Shown: positions 50,437-59,347 of the stretch, one piece after another | Layout: each line of letters opens with the position of its first letter | Numbering within the stretch: the first letter of the stretch is position 1 | Assembly: GCF_017744675.1 (NCBI RefSeq) | Contig: NZ_JAGIAV010000002.1 | Location: 186,001-250,000, forward strand | Reading direction: 5' to 3' | DNA length: 64,000 bases | Source of the DNA: Flavobacterium sp. | GTDB taxonomy: Bacteria; Bacteroidota; Bacteroidia; Flavobacteriales; Flavobacteriaceae | Made by a program: the position numbers and the translations under genes | Notes under the pieces: model-generated | Seen by the model: the letters and a program-made list of their open reading frames with translations, nothing else | Database searches by the model: none | What the model was told of the DNA's origin: nothing

Positions 50437-52056
50437 ATGGCAACCTATAAAAAAAGAACCAAAATCGTTATCTCCATTTTGATAGTGCTGCTCCTTATAG
50501 CAGTATTTTTATTCTGGCCCATTAATACCGATGGAACATTAGTAAAAGAAGACCAAAAACTAGCAGAAGGCAAAAAAGAGTTTTTAGCTTCAAAACCTCT
50601 TGATTCTATTGCTGAAAAAAAGCCTAACATCATTATCCTATTAGCTGATGATTTAGGCAAATATGATATTTCGCTCTACGGCGGAAAATCGACTCCTACT
50701 CCTCAAATTGATTCTTTAGCCGCATCTGGAGCGACTTTTACTGACGGTTATGCATCTGCTGCAATCTGTTCGCCGTCGAGAGCAGGGCTAATTACCGGAA
50801 GATATCAGGAACGTTTTGGGCACGAATATCAGCCAGGAGACCGTTATCCGAAAAACAATCTCGAATATTATGCCTTTAAATACTTAATCAATACAAATGG
50901 CTGGAGATTAAATGATAAAATCGATTATCCAAATGAAGCTTCTATTAAAACACAAGGACTGCCAAAATCTGAAATCACTTTTGCTGACTTAGCCAAAAGA
51001 CAAGGCTACAGCACAGGAATAATCGGAAAATGGCATTTGGGTCACAACAAAGGCTTTTTTCCTCTAGATCGCGGTTTCGATTACCATTACGGATTTTATC
51101 AAGCTTTTTCGCTTTATGCGCTAGAAGATAACAATCCCGACATCATTAATCACCATCACAGAGATTTTACAGATAAAACCATTTGGGGCAACGGCCGTGT
51201 TGGAATTGGTCAAATTCGTCGCGATACCACTATTATTGACGAAAAAGCTTATCTAACCGAAAAATTTGCTGATGAAGCAGAAGCCTTTATTGATAAAAAT
51301 AAAAACAAACCTTTTTTGCTTTATATTCCGTTTAATGCGCCTCACACGCCATTTCAAGTTCGCAAAAAATATTACGATCGTTTTCCGAATGTAAAAGACG
51401 AAAACAAACGTGTTTATTTTGCCATGATTAGCGCTCTGGATGATGCGATTGGAAGAATTCGCGAAAAAGTCAAAAAAGAAGGTTTAGAAGACAATACCTT
51501 AATCATTTTTGCAAGTGATAATGGCGGTGCCGATTATACTTTTGCTACAACAAATGCTCCACTTAAAGGCGGGAAATTTTCTCATTTTGAAGGCGGAATT
51601 AATGTTCCTTTTGCACTTTCGTGGAAAGGAAAAATCAAACCGCATACGGTTTACAAAACTCCGGTAAGCACTTTGGATATTTTTACCACAATTGCTTCGG
51701 CGATTGGTTCTGATCTGCCAAAAGACCGAGTTTATGACGGTGTTGATTTGATTAAAACAGTAAATGAAAATAAAATCGCCCATAACGATTTATACTGGCG
51801 TTCTGGCGATGCAAAAGCAGTTAGAAGCGGTGACTGGAAATTGGTCATTAGCGGCAAAACACACGAAAAATGGCTTTATAATCTTGCTAAAGATAAATCG
51901 GAAAACAAAGACCTCTCACAACTAAATCCTGAAAAAGTAAAAGAGCTGGAAACAGCTTTGCAAAATTGGGAAAAAGGTTTAATCAAACCGCTTTGGCCTA
52001 ATTTGACTTATTACGAATTCGACTTTGGTAAACAAAAATACTTTGTTGATTTGTAG
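50437..52056 (+). CDS. Sulfatase (formylglycine type), membrane-anchored
   Basis: A 539-residue sulfatase with an N-terminal membrane helix (about residues 9-27) in place of a cleaved signal. Metal site IIILLADDLGKYD, maturation motif Cys111 in CSPSRAGLITGRY, GIIGKWHLGHNKGFFPLDRGFDYHYG, ASDNGGADYTF and LKGGKFSHFEGGINVPF. The fold matches the glycan- and aryl-sulfatase class of S1 sulfatases. It probably acts in the periplasm beside the first sulfatase on a different ester. No maturase in the window. Confidence 0.92.
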   Translation: MATYKKRTKIVISILIVLLLIAVFLFWPINTDGTLVKEDQKLAEGKKEFLASKPLDSIAEKKPNIIILLADDLGKYDISLYGGKSTPTPQIDSLAASGATFTDGYASAAICSPSRAGLITGRYQERFGHEYQPGDRYPKNNLEYYAFKYLINTNGWRLNDKIDYPNEASIKTQGLPKSEITFADLAKRQGYSTGIIGKWHLGHNKGFFPLDRGFDYHYGFYQAFSLYALEDNNPDIINHHHRDFTDKTIWGNGRVGIGQIRRDTTIIDEKAYLTEKFADEAEAFIDKNKNKPFLLYIPFNAPHTPFQVRKKYYDRFPNVKDENKRVYFAMISALDDAIGRIREKVKKEGLEDNTLIIFASDNGGADYTFATTNAPLKGGKFSHFEGGINVPFALSWKGKIKPHTVYKTPVSTLDIFTTIASAIGSDLPKDRVYDGVDLIKTVNENKIAHNDLYWRSGDAKAVRSGDWKLVISGKTHEKWLYNLAKDKSENKDLSQLNPEKVKELETALQNWEKGLIKPLWPNLTYYEFDFGKQKYFVDL

Positions 52057-52071
52057 TTTTCAGTTAAAGAA

Positions 52072-52102
52072 AACCCGATAGTTTTTTTTAACCTGTCGGG
52101 TT
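52072..52102 (+). terminator. Hairpin terminator after sulfatase 2
   Basis: AACCCGA and TCGGGTT arms with a T-rich loop, just past the stop. A longer version of the same hairpin (AAACCCGACAGGTTT / AAACCTGTCGGGTTT) is at 53814-53846. Confidence 0.6.
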
Positions 52103-52139
52103 CAAAACTAAAGAAATAATTTTTCAAATAACAATACCA

Positions 52140-52272
52140 AACTCAATTGCCTCCAGCTTTAGCTCGAGGTTCTAATTGTCTCAGAAAAGGGCTTTAGCCA
52201 AAATCGGATTCGGCTAAAGCCTCTTTATATGCAAATCTTTGACCTCCAGCTAAAGCTGGAGGCAATCCAAAA
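52140..52272. repeat. 'cctccagctttagct' inverted repeat, left copy
   Basis: ATTGCCTCCAGCTTTAGCT and AGCTAAAGCTGGAGGCAAT form the arms; GGCTTTAGCCAAAATCGG and TTCGGCTAAAGCC form an inner hairpin. A second copy with the same plan is at 53578-53703, so the pair brackets the transporter gene. Confidence 0.85.
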
Positions 52273-52290
52273 TAAAACCCTTCAAATAAA

Positions 52291-53559
52291 ATGTCAACTT
52301 CAACCAAACAATTTAATCTTCACGAAGACTGGACAGTCGTTATTCTCGGCTTTCTAATTATCGGGATTTCGCTTTTTATTTATCTTCCTGAAGTTCCTGT
52401 TTTCAAATGGACAAACGGAACAGATTTACTAACAAATGTTTTCAACTTTGGAAACCTAAAAATCATTGCTTTTCAATTTCTTTATTTTCTTTTTATTGGA
52501 AGTATCGGAATCTTTTTGGTTGGAAAATCGATCAAAAATTTCATTATCGGATTTCCTATAATTTACGTTTTAACGGTTCTAGCTCTAATTATTGCCGGAA
52601 ATACGGAAGTAAAAGCGCTCAATCTAGAAGCCGTAATTTTCAGTTTAGCCATTGGTTTGCTCATTGGCAATTTATTTACACTTCCAGAATGGTTTCGTTC
52701 TGCTTTATCCACCGAACTTTTTGTCAAAATCGGATTGGTTTTATTGGGAACCAGCGTGATTTTCTCCGATATTTTAAAAGCGGGCTCGTTAGGTTTAATA
52801 CAGGCTTTAATAGTGGTTTTATCGGTTTGGTATTTTGCTTTTTGGCTTTGCAAAAAATTAAAAGTCGATGACGAATTAACGATGATGATTTCCAGCGCAG
52901 TTTCCATCTGTGGCGTTTCGGCTGCGATTGCTACGTCTGGAGCCATAAAAGGCGATTCTAAAAAATTGTCTTATGTTATTTCGATGGTTTTAGTAACCGC
53001 CATCCCGATGATGATCTTTATGCCAATTATAGCAAGTCATTTTAATTTTCCCGAAGAAGTTACGGGCGCTTGGCTTGGAGGAAGCATCGATACTTCTGGT
53101 GCTGTTGTAGCTTCTGGAACTTTGGTTGGCGAAACGGCTTTAAAAATCAGTACAATTGTAAAATTTTCGCAGAATGTTCTATTGGGTATAGCCGCTTTTG
53201 CCATTTCAATTTATTGGACTTATACGCATAATCAGTCTTCAGAAGTTCAGAATTCTAAACCCACTCTTGGCGTCATTTGGGAACGTTTCCCGAAGTTTGT
53301 TCTCGGGTTTATTGGAGCTTCAATTCTTTTCTCTTTTTTTATTGCTCCAGAAACGCGTGATACTATAAAAGAGAATTTAAAAAATCTGCAAGGACTTTGG
53401 TTTGCATTGGCCTTTACCAGTATTGGTCTTGAAACCAATTTCAAAGATTTGCTTCAAAATAATAGCAAAAAACCTTTGATAGCTTTTCTTACAGCCCAAT
53501 TCTTTAATATCATTATTACTTTGATTATTGCATTTTTGCTTTTTAATCCTTTAAAATAA
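52291..53559 (+). CDS. YeiH-type putative sulfate exporter
   Basis: A 422-residue membrane protein of the YeiH/UPF0324 (Cons_hypoth698) family with about ten helices. Conserved segments: FSLAIGLLIGNLFTLPEWF, VKIGLVLLGTSVIFSDI, SSAVSICGVSAAIATSGAI and GGSIDTSGAVVASG. The family is annotated as putative sulfate exporters, which suits a locus where sulfatases release sulfate. Direction and substrate are not proven. It has its own flanking repeats and may be a separate transcript. Confidence 0.85.
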   Translation: MSTSTKQFNLHEDWTVVILGFLIIGISLFIYLPEVPVFKWTNGTDLLTNVFNFGNLKIIAFQFLYFLFIGSIGIFLVGKSIKNFIIGFPIIYVLTVLALIIAGNTEVKALNLEAVIFSLAIGLLIGNLFTLPEWFRSALSTELFVKIGLVLLGTSVIFSDILKAGSLGLIQALIVVLSVWYFAFWLCKKLKVDDELTMMISSAVSICGVSAAIATSGAIKGDSKKLSYVISMVLVTAIPMMIFMPIIASHFNFPEEVTGAWLGGSIDTSGAVVASGTLVGETALKISTIVKFSQNVLLGIAAFAISIYWTYTHNQSSEVQNSKPTLGVIWERFPKFVLGFIGASILFSFFIAPETRDTIKENLKNLQGLWFALAFTSIGLETNFKDLLQNNSKKPLIAFLTAQFFNIIITLIIAFLLFNPLK

Positions 53560-53577
53560 AGTAGAGCCAAATCTTGT

Positions 53578-53703
53578 TCAATTGCTTCCAGATTTAGCTG
53601 GAGATAATTGATTAGTATAAAAAAAGGCTTTAGCCAAACCTCGTGTTCGGCTAAAGCCTTTTTCTTTGAAATTTTAAACCTCCAGCTAAAGCTGGAGGCA
53701 ATT
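53578..53703. repeat. 'cctccagctttagct' inverted repeat, right copy
   Basis: ATTGCTTCCAGATTTAGCTGGAG and CCTCCAGCTAAAGCTGGAGGCAAT arms; inner hairpin AGGCTTTAGCCAAACC and TTCGGCTAAAGCCT. The left arm has drifted relative to the copy at 52140. Confidence 0.8.
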
Positions 53704-53719
53704 CAAAAAAAATCTTCAT

Positions 53720-54030
53720 AATTTCATTCCGTAGGAATGTCTCGTCGGTAGCCCCAAATTTGAATTGCGGTTATACGTTCCGTAGGAACGTTTGGATTAT
53801 TAATTTTACAGCTAAACCCGACAGGTTTCAAAAACCTGTCGGGTTTTATATTCTCTTATCGTAAAAATCAGATGTCCCTACAGGACACACTAACTCTGCT
53901 CAATATTTTCTACCGACCAGATATTCCTATGGAATATGAAATTTTTGGCGTTATATAAATAACCCTCTATTCTACCCACACATACTGCATATTTTTCTGC
54001 CGACAAAATATTCCTACGGAATATGAATAA
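53720..54030. repeat. 'attccgtaggaat' repeat block
   Basis: Several short palindromes in a row: CATTCCGTAGGAATG, ACGTTCCGTAGGAACGT, AAACCCGACAGGTTT paired with AAACCTGTCGGGTTT, TGTCCCTACAGGACA, ATATTCCTATGGAATAT and ATATTCCTACGGAATAT, with TCGTCGGTAG and CTACCGACCAG words. This kind of block is common in Bacteroidota. No gene is visible. Confidence 0.75.
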
Positions 54031-54190
54031 TTAAAAAGCAAGTAAAAACTGCTTAAAGAATATGTTTTTTTCATTTTTTACTGCTTTTTACAAACGTAAA
54101 TAAAACACTAATAAACAAATAGTTAAAGCAACAACAAATCAAATATAAGCCTCATATTATACACTAGGCTCCAAAAAAATTAAATAATCT

Positions 54191-54245
54191 TTTGGTTTTC
54201 ATTATAATAAAATTAACTTTGTCTATAGGATTAGTAGAGTTTAAA
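54191..54245 (+). promoter_or_regulatory. Sulfur-leader promoter and start-site element, copy 2
   Basis: TTTG (54191-54194), 19 nt, TAACTTTG (54214-54221), then TCTATAGGATTAGTAGAG and TTTAAA to 54245. The element is identical to copy 1; the spacer has diverged. Confidence 0.85.
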
Positions 54246-54261
54246 CTATAAAAACTGCATT

Positions 54262-54348
54262 TTGAAAACAACAGCTTATACATCACATTACATTCTTCCT
54301 AAAAAAAACACTTATAACATCTTTGGTTATATGTGCATGTGCTGTTAA
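54262..54348 (+). CDS. Cys-rich leader peptide, copy 2 (28 aa)
   Basis: A TTG-started 28-codon ORF: MKTTAYTSHY, ILPKKNTYNI, FGYMCMCC. It is in exact register with copies 1 and 3. Cys22 and Cys23 of copy 1 are replaced by Gly-Tyr, while Cys25, Cys27 and Cys28 are kept, partly with different codons (TGC for TGT). The hairpin around the Cys codons is kept (54310-54318 with 54326-54334, one mismatch). It precedes the second SusC/SusD-sulfatase operon. Confidence 0.72.
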   Translation: MKTTAYTSHYILPKKNTYNIFGYMCMCC

Positions 54349-54464
54349 AAATCCTATTCTATTTTCATTTTATATTCAAAATGAAATCAAACTAAAATTT
54401 ATATTGGCAAATCACGATGTCAAACCGTATAACTAAAAAAAATAATAACTAAATCAAGATTACA

Positions 54465-54497
54465 ATGACCATAATGCACTGCCCTATTCTTTCATAA
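54465..54497 (+). CDS. Second short ORF in SusC leader 2 (MTIMHCPILS)
   Basis: A ten-codon ORF at the same distance from the start-sequestering hairpin as the Cys-triplet ORF of copy 1. It has one Cys. Equal length and position suggest common origin, but the sequence is weakly conserved, so translation is uncertain. Confidence 0.3.
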   Translation: MTIMHCPILS

Positions 54498-54504
54498 CAA
54501 AAAA

Positions 54505-54620
54505 CCATTTCTGCGGCAACAGAAATGGCAAGACTCAAAGAACATTTATCACTAAAGAAAGCCTCGGGAATTGAAGTCTCAATTTCTCGTAAAGCTTTAT
54601 TATTTAAATCCAAAAAAGTA
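54505..54620 (+). promoter_or_regulatory. Start-sequestering hairpin and in-frame uORF, copy 2
   Basis: CCATTTCTG (54505-54513) pairs with CAGAAATGG (54520-54528), which holds an ATG. That ATG opens a 32-codon in-frame extension (MARLKEHLSLKKASG and on) that runs into the SusC gene. The first ten residues equal the separate uORF of copy 1. I treat it as a regulatory leader, as it would bury the SusC signal peptide. Confidence 0.5.
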
Positions 54621-57600
54621 ATGAACAAGCAATTACACGCCTTTTTGTGGTTTTTTGCATTTTTAGTTTCAACTGAAATTAAAGCACAAAATACACAGCC
54701 ATTAATTAATTCGACCTTAAATGGTACCGTAGTAGATCAGGTAACCAATCAGCCTATTCCTGGCGTAACTATTCAAATCAAAGGAACAACTCACAGTTCG
54801 GTGACCGATTTAGATGGAAAATTCTATTTTCAGACAGGTCAAAAATTCCCTTATACTTTAATTGTTAGCTATTTAGGCTACGTTACAGCAGAGCATATAG
54901 CGACCAAAGATTTTATACAGATTTCATTAAAAGAAGACGTAAAAGAATTAAATGAAATCGTAATTATCGGATACGGCAGCACTTCTAAAAAAGATTATAC
55001 TGGAGCTGCCGAAACCGTGGCACAAATGTCATTAAAAGCAACCCAAAAAACACTCGAAAGTTCCCTGCAAGGTTCTGTTGCAGGAGTTAATGTAACACAG
55101 ACTTCGGGTCAGCCAGGCGCTGGAATGAGCATTCGTATTCGTGGCGGAAGCTCGATTCAAGGCGGAAACGAACCTTTGTACGTAATTGATGGTTTCCCAT
55201 TATACAATTCTGAAGTAACTTCTGGTGTTTTGAGCGGTACGCCAACCAATCCGCTTTCAACGATAAATCCGTCAGATATCGAATCGATTACGGTTTTAAA
55301 AGATGCTTCTTCAACTGCCATTTACGGTTCTAGAGGAGCAAACGGAGTGGTTATTATTACGACCAAAAAAGGCTCAAATAATGCTACAACTGTAAATTAC
55401 GATTTTACAATTGGTCAGCAATCGGTTCGCAAAAAAGTCGACGTGTTAGACGCGCAAGGATTTTCTAGATTGCGAAATGCGGCATTATACGATTCTAATC
55501 CGTCAGGCGGAACAAATCAATATCTAAGCGATGCCCAGATTGCGCAATTAGCAAAAGGAACCGATTGGCAGGACGCCGCTTTTCAGAAAGGCCTAACACA
55601 AAATCATCAATTGAGTGTTTCTGGCGGAAATAATCAAACGAAATATGCAGTTTCTGGAAACTATTACAATCAAGAAGGAATTATAAAAAATACAGGTTTT
55701 GAGCGTTTCAGCGGACGTGTAAACTTAAATTCTAAAATAAGCAGCAAAGCCCGATTCGGATTGAATTTAACTGTTGCAGAAACCAAATCTAAAGTTGCTC
55801 CAACTGGATTGGTAACCGCTTTATTAAGCATGCCTCCAACAGCAACGATTTACGAACCAGATGGAAGCTATACCTTAAGAAATCCGTTTGAGAATATTTT
55901 TGCCAATCCAATTGCGACTTTAAACGAGCGTAAAAACCAATCTATTACTGATCGTATTTTAGGAACTGTTTATGGCGAATATGACATTTTGAAAAATCTA
56001 GTCTTGAAAGTTTCATTTGGAACCGATATGATTTTCAACAAAGAAAAAAGTTATTTGCCGTCTAGCATTTACGAAGGTTCAATCACGAACGGAGAAGGAA
56101 AAATTGGAAATGCCGAATCTAGAAGCTGGTTAAACGAAAATACTTTGACCTACACGACTGTATTTGGCGAAAAACATCATTTGAATGCTCTGGCGGGTTA
56201 CACGCAGCAAAGTTCTACAAGAGAATTTAATACTTCGGGCTCGCAGCAATTTGTAAATGATATTACGTCTTATTATAGTTTACAAAGCGGAAATGTGGCA
56301 CTAATGCCAACTTCTGGCGAGAGCACTTGGGCGTTAAATTCTTTCTTAACCAGAGTAAATTACAATTACGATTCAAAATATTTCTTAACAGGAAGTTTAA
56401 GAGCCGATGGTTCTTCTCGTTTTGGAAAAGACAATAAATGGGGCTACTTCCCTTCTGTTGCGGCAGCTTGGCAAATCAGTAATGAAAATTTCTTTGCTCC
56501 TGTAAAAGACGTTGTGAATAGTTTAAAAATTAGAACGAGCTGGGGTACTACAGGAAATCAGGAAATTGGAGAATATCAGTCTTTATCGACTTTAACAAGC
56601 GTAAAATATCTTTTTGGAGATCAGATCTATACAGGTTTTACGCCTACGCGAATTGCAAACGACAATCTGGGTTGGGAATTAACCAATCAGTTTGATGCTG
56701 GTGTTGACGTTGGATTTTTCAATGATAAATTAAACTTGACTGTCGATGTTTATCGCAAAACGACAAAAGATTTATTGTTAGACGTTCAGCTTCCGTACAC
56801 GACTGGATTTACTTCTTCTTTACAGAATTTTGGTTCTGTTCGAAATCAGGGAGTCGAGTTTGGTTTGAATGCTTCTCTTGGCAATACGGCTTTCTCTTGG
56901 ACTTCGAACTTTAATATTGCCTTCAACCAAAACAAAATTATTGCTTTAGGAAATGGTGCCGAATATTACACTTTCGGAAATTATATTTTAAAAGTAGGAC
57001 AATCTCTAGGAACTTTTTACGGAGCGGTTACAGACGGAATTTTACAAACGAATGAAGTGGCTACAAAAGGCGTTTATACCGGAAATGCTACTCCAAAAGC
57101 AGGAGATCGTTTGTACAAAGACATCAATGGCGACGGTACTTTTACAACTGCCGCAGACAGAACAAGCATTGGCGATGCACAGCCAGATTTCGTTTTCGGA
57201 TTTTCAAACAACTTCACTTACAGAGGTTTTGAATTGGCCATTTTAGTAAATGGTTCTGTTGGAAATAAAATCCTTAACGGAAACCTGCAAGCGCTAGAAT
57301 TGTACAACGGACAGCAAAATGCTTCTACCTCAGCTCTAGATGCTTGGACACCAACAAATCCGAGTAATACAACCCCTAGAGCAAAATTAGATCCTGCACC
57401 TGTTTTTTCTAACCGATTTGTAGAAGATGGTTCATTTGTTCGTTTGAAAAATATCGCTTTGAGTTACAATCTACCGAAAAAAGTATCGGAGAAATTGAGT
57501 TTAACATCAGTAAAATTCCGTGTTATTGGAGAGAACTTATTGACTTGGACAAAATACACAGGTTACGATCCTGAAGTAACCAACGGAACCACGATTTCTC

Positions 57601-57668
57601 CAGGTACAGATACTGGAATTTATCCGGCTTCTAAAACCATTTCTGGCGGTTTAATTGTAACATTCTAA
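54621..57668 (+). CDS. SusC/RagA-type TonB-linked outer membrane transporter (second locus)
   Basis: A 1015-residue TonB-dependent transporter, started at 54621 where a proper signal peptide begins (MNKQLHAFLWFFAFLVSTEI, cleavage near KAQ). An in-frame ATG 96 nt upstream lies in the leader hairpin. Domains: carboxypeptidase-D-like (TVVDQVTNQPIPGVTIQIKG), plug (LQGSVAGVNVTQTSGQPGAG, VLKDASSTAIYGSRGANGVVIITTK), and barrel ending in GLIVTF. It is clearly paralogous to the first SusC, both in protein and leader. The ligand is probably a sulfate ester, given the sulfatase at 59348. Confidence 0.92.
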   Translation: MNKQLHAFLWFFAFLVSTEIKAQNTQPLINSTLNGTVVDQVTNQPIPGVTIQIKGTTHSSVTDLDGKFYFQTGQKFPYTLIVSYLGYVTAEHIATKDFIQISLKEDVKELNEIVIIGYGSTSKKDYTGAAETVAQMSLKATQKTLESSLQGSVAGVNVTQTSGQPGAGMSIRIRGGSSIQGGNEPLYVIDGFPLYNSEVTSGVLSGTPTNPLSTINPSDIESITVLKDASSTAIYGSRGANGVVIITTKKGSNNATTVNYDFTIGQQSVRKKVDVLDAQGFSRLRNAALYDSNPSGGTNQYLSDAQIAQLAKGTDWQDAAFQKGLTQNHQLSVSGGNNQTKYAVSGNYYNQEGIIKNTGFERFSGRVNLNSKISSKARFGLNLTVAETKSKVAPTGLVTALLSMPPTATIYEPDGSYTLRNPFENIFANPIATLNERKNQSITDRILGTVYGEYDILKNLVLKVSFGTDMIFNKEKSYLPSSIYEGSITNGEGKIGNAESRSWLNENTLTYTTVFGEKHHLNALAGYTQQSSTREFNTSGSQQFVNDITSYYSLQSGNVALMPTSGESTWALNSFLTRVNYNYDSKYFLTGSLRADGSSRFGKDNKWGYFPSVAAAWQISNENFFAPVKDVVNSLKIRTSWGTTGNQEIGEYQSLSTLTSVKYLFGDQIYTGFTPTRIANDNLGWELTNQFDAGVDVGFFNDKLNLTVDVYRKTTKDLLLDVQLPYTTGFTSSLQNFGSVRNQGVEFGLNASLGNTAFSWTSNFNIAFNQNKIIALGNGAEYYTFGNYILKVGQSLGTFYGAVTDGILQTNEVATKGVYTGNATPKAGDRLYKDINGDGTFTTAADRTSIGDAQPDFVFGFSNNFTYRGFELAILVNGSVGNKILNGNLQALELYNGQQNASTSALDAWTPTNPSNTTPRAKLDPAPVFSNRFVEDGSFVRLKNIALSYNLPKKVSEKLSLTSVKFRVIGENLLTWTKYTGYDPEVTNGTTISPGTDTGIYPASKTISGGLIVTF

Positions 57669-57678
57669 AAGATTTATC

Positions 57679-59127
57679 ATGAAAAAGACACTTATATTCA
57701 GTTTCGCGGCGCTCTTTTTAATTAGTGCCTGCAATTCTTTAGACGAAGATCCAAAAGCATTCATTTCGTCTACCAATTTCTATAAAACAACCGAAGATGC
57801 CGATGCAGCCGTTATTGCCATTCATAATGCGATCAACAGTTCGACGCATACGCTATACAATAGATTAATTCAGATTGCGACCGAAATGGCAACCGACGAT
57901 TATGAAGCGGGACCAAGAGCCAGAAATGCACACGTTAGAGCTTTGTCTAATTTGACTCACGATGCCTCAAACGACCGTATGATCGAGTTATGGAGACAAA
58001 GTTATGACGGAATCAACAGAGCAAATGTTGCAATAGATAATATCACAAAAAACCCAAATCTAAACTCGCAAAAAGATAAAGATTTGATTAATGAAGCAAA
58101 GTTTTTAAGAGCACTTTTATACTTCAATTTGGTAAGATGGTTTGGCGATGTTCCGTTGGTTTTACACGAAACCACTGTTCTTACGCCAGAAGCGATTAAC
58201 GTAAGCAATACGCCAGAAGCCGATGTTTACATTCAAATAGAAAAAGATTTGATCGATGCAGAAGCACTTCCTGTCGTTCAGCAAAATAAAGGACGCGTAA
58301 CTGCAGGCGCCGCAAAAAGTATTTTGGCAAAAGTATATTTAACAGAAAAAAAATGGCAGAAAGCCGCCGAAAAAAGCAAAGAAATCATTGACAGTAAAGT
58401 GTATGATTTGTTCGAAAATTTTGCTGACGTATTTAATGTGGCAACCAAAAACGGAAAAGAGCATATCTTCTCTGCTCAGTTTAAAGGTTTAACCAACTGG
58501 AACGGAAATATGTTGGCCTCAACTGCGGCGCCAACTTCAGTTCCTGGAATTGCAGGAGATCAAGCCGATGCTTTGCATAAAGAAGGCGGACTTTTTGAAG
58601 CTTTTGCTGAAAATGACAAAAGAAAGTACATCACTTTTGCAGTAGAATTTGTGAGTCCGACAGATGGAAAAACGTATAAAGTAACACCTCACTTCAATAA
58701 ATATTTTGATCCATCAACTCCAGCATCGCCTGGACAATCTTCTAAAAACACGCCAATTATCAGATTTGCAGAAGTATTGCTGATTTATGCAGAAGCTTTA
58801 AACGAACAATATAGTGGGCCAACAGCAGAAGCCTATGCCGCAATAGACCGCGTGAGAACAAGAGCAGGAATTCCACTTTTATCTGAAACTTCGCCAGCAT
58901 TAAGTCAGAACGATTTTAGAGAAGCGGTTTTTGAAGAAAGAAGAAAAGAATTGGTTTACGAATACCAGCGTTGGTTTGATTTGGCAAGAAGAGGCCCAGA
59001 TTATTTTGTAGCAAAATTAAAAGCCGCAGGAAAAACCAATGCACAGCCCAAACACGTTCACTTTCCTATTCCACAGAGAGAATTGGATTTGAATCCGAAT
59101 TTAAAGCAAGTTCCAGCTTGGAGGTAA
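57679..59127 (+). CDS. SusD/RagB-type surface lipoprotein (second locus)
   Basis: A 482-residue SusD-like lipoprotein; the signal ends at Cys18 (LFLISACNSLDED). Helical scaffold INRANVAIDNITKN and LINEAKFLRALLYFNLVRWFGDVPLV; C-terminal RagB signature FEERRKELVYEYQRWFDLARRG and HFPIPQRELDLNP. It follows SusC by 10 nt and is paralogous to the protein at 43351. Confidence 0.92.
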   Translation: MKKTLIFSFAALFLISACNSLDEDPKAFISSTNFYKTTEDADAAVIAIHNAINSSTHTLYNRLIQIATEMATDDYEAGPRARNAHVRALSNLTHDASNDRMIELWRQSYDGINRANVAIDNITKNPNLNSQKDKDLINEAKFLRALLYFNLVRWFGDVPLVLHETTVLTPEAINVSNTPEADVYIQIEKDLIDAEALPVVQQNKGRVTAGAAKSILAKVYLTEKKWQKAAEKSKEIIDSKVYDLFENFADVFNVATKNGKEHIFSAQFKGLTNWNGNMLASTAAPTSVPGIAGDQADALHKEGGLFEAFAENDKRKYITFAVEFVSPTDGKTYKVTPHFNKYFDPSTPASPGQSSKNTPIIRFAEVLLIYAEALNEQYSGPTAEAYAAIDRVRTRAGIPLLSETSPALSQNDFREAVFEERRKELVYEYQRWFDLARRGPDYFVAKLKAAGKTNAQPKHVHFPIPQRELDLNPNLKQVPAWR

Positions 59128-59134
59128 AAAATTT

Positions 59135-59300
59135 AAACACATAGAAACATAGTTTTTAAATATTTTAAAAATCTAATTAATCAGCCAAAATCTTTTAAAT
59201 CTGCGTGAAAAAAACTCTGGAGAAAAAGTATTTCACGCAGATTTAAAAAGATTAAAGCAGATAAACACAGATTAAATCTAACTATGCTTCTATCATGAGA
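59135..59300. repeat. Composite of two repeat families
   Basis: A half copy of the ACACATAGAAACATAG element, then AAATCTGCGTGAAA paired with TTTCACGCAGATTT (about 59197-59212 with 59229-59244) and further AGATTAAAGCAGAT words. It lies between SusD and the sulfatase, the same position as the 44836 repeat in the first locus. Confidence 0.7.
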
Positions 59301-59347
59301 AGACATTTTACAAATTAAAAATATACTAATAGTAAATTATAAATAAG

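Noticed and set aside
53720..54030. Possible CRISPR array
   Set aside because: The short palindromes are not identical, have no regular spacer length, and no cas genes are near. They fit dispersed palindromic repeats.
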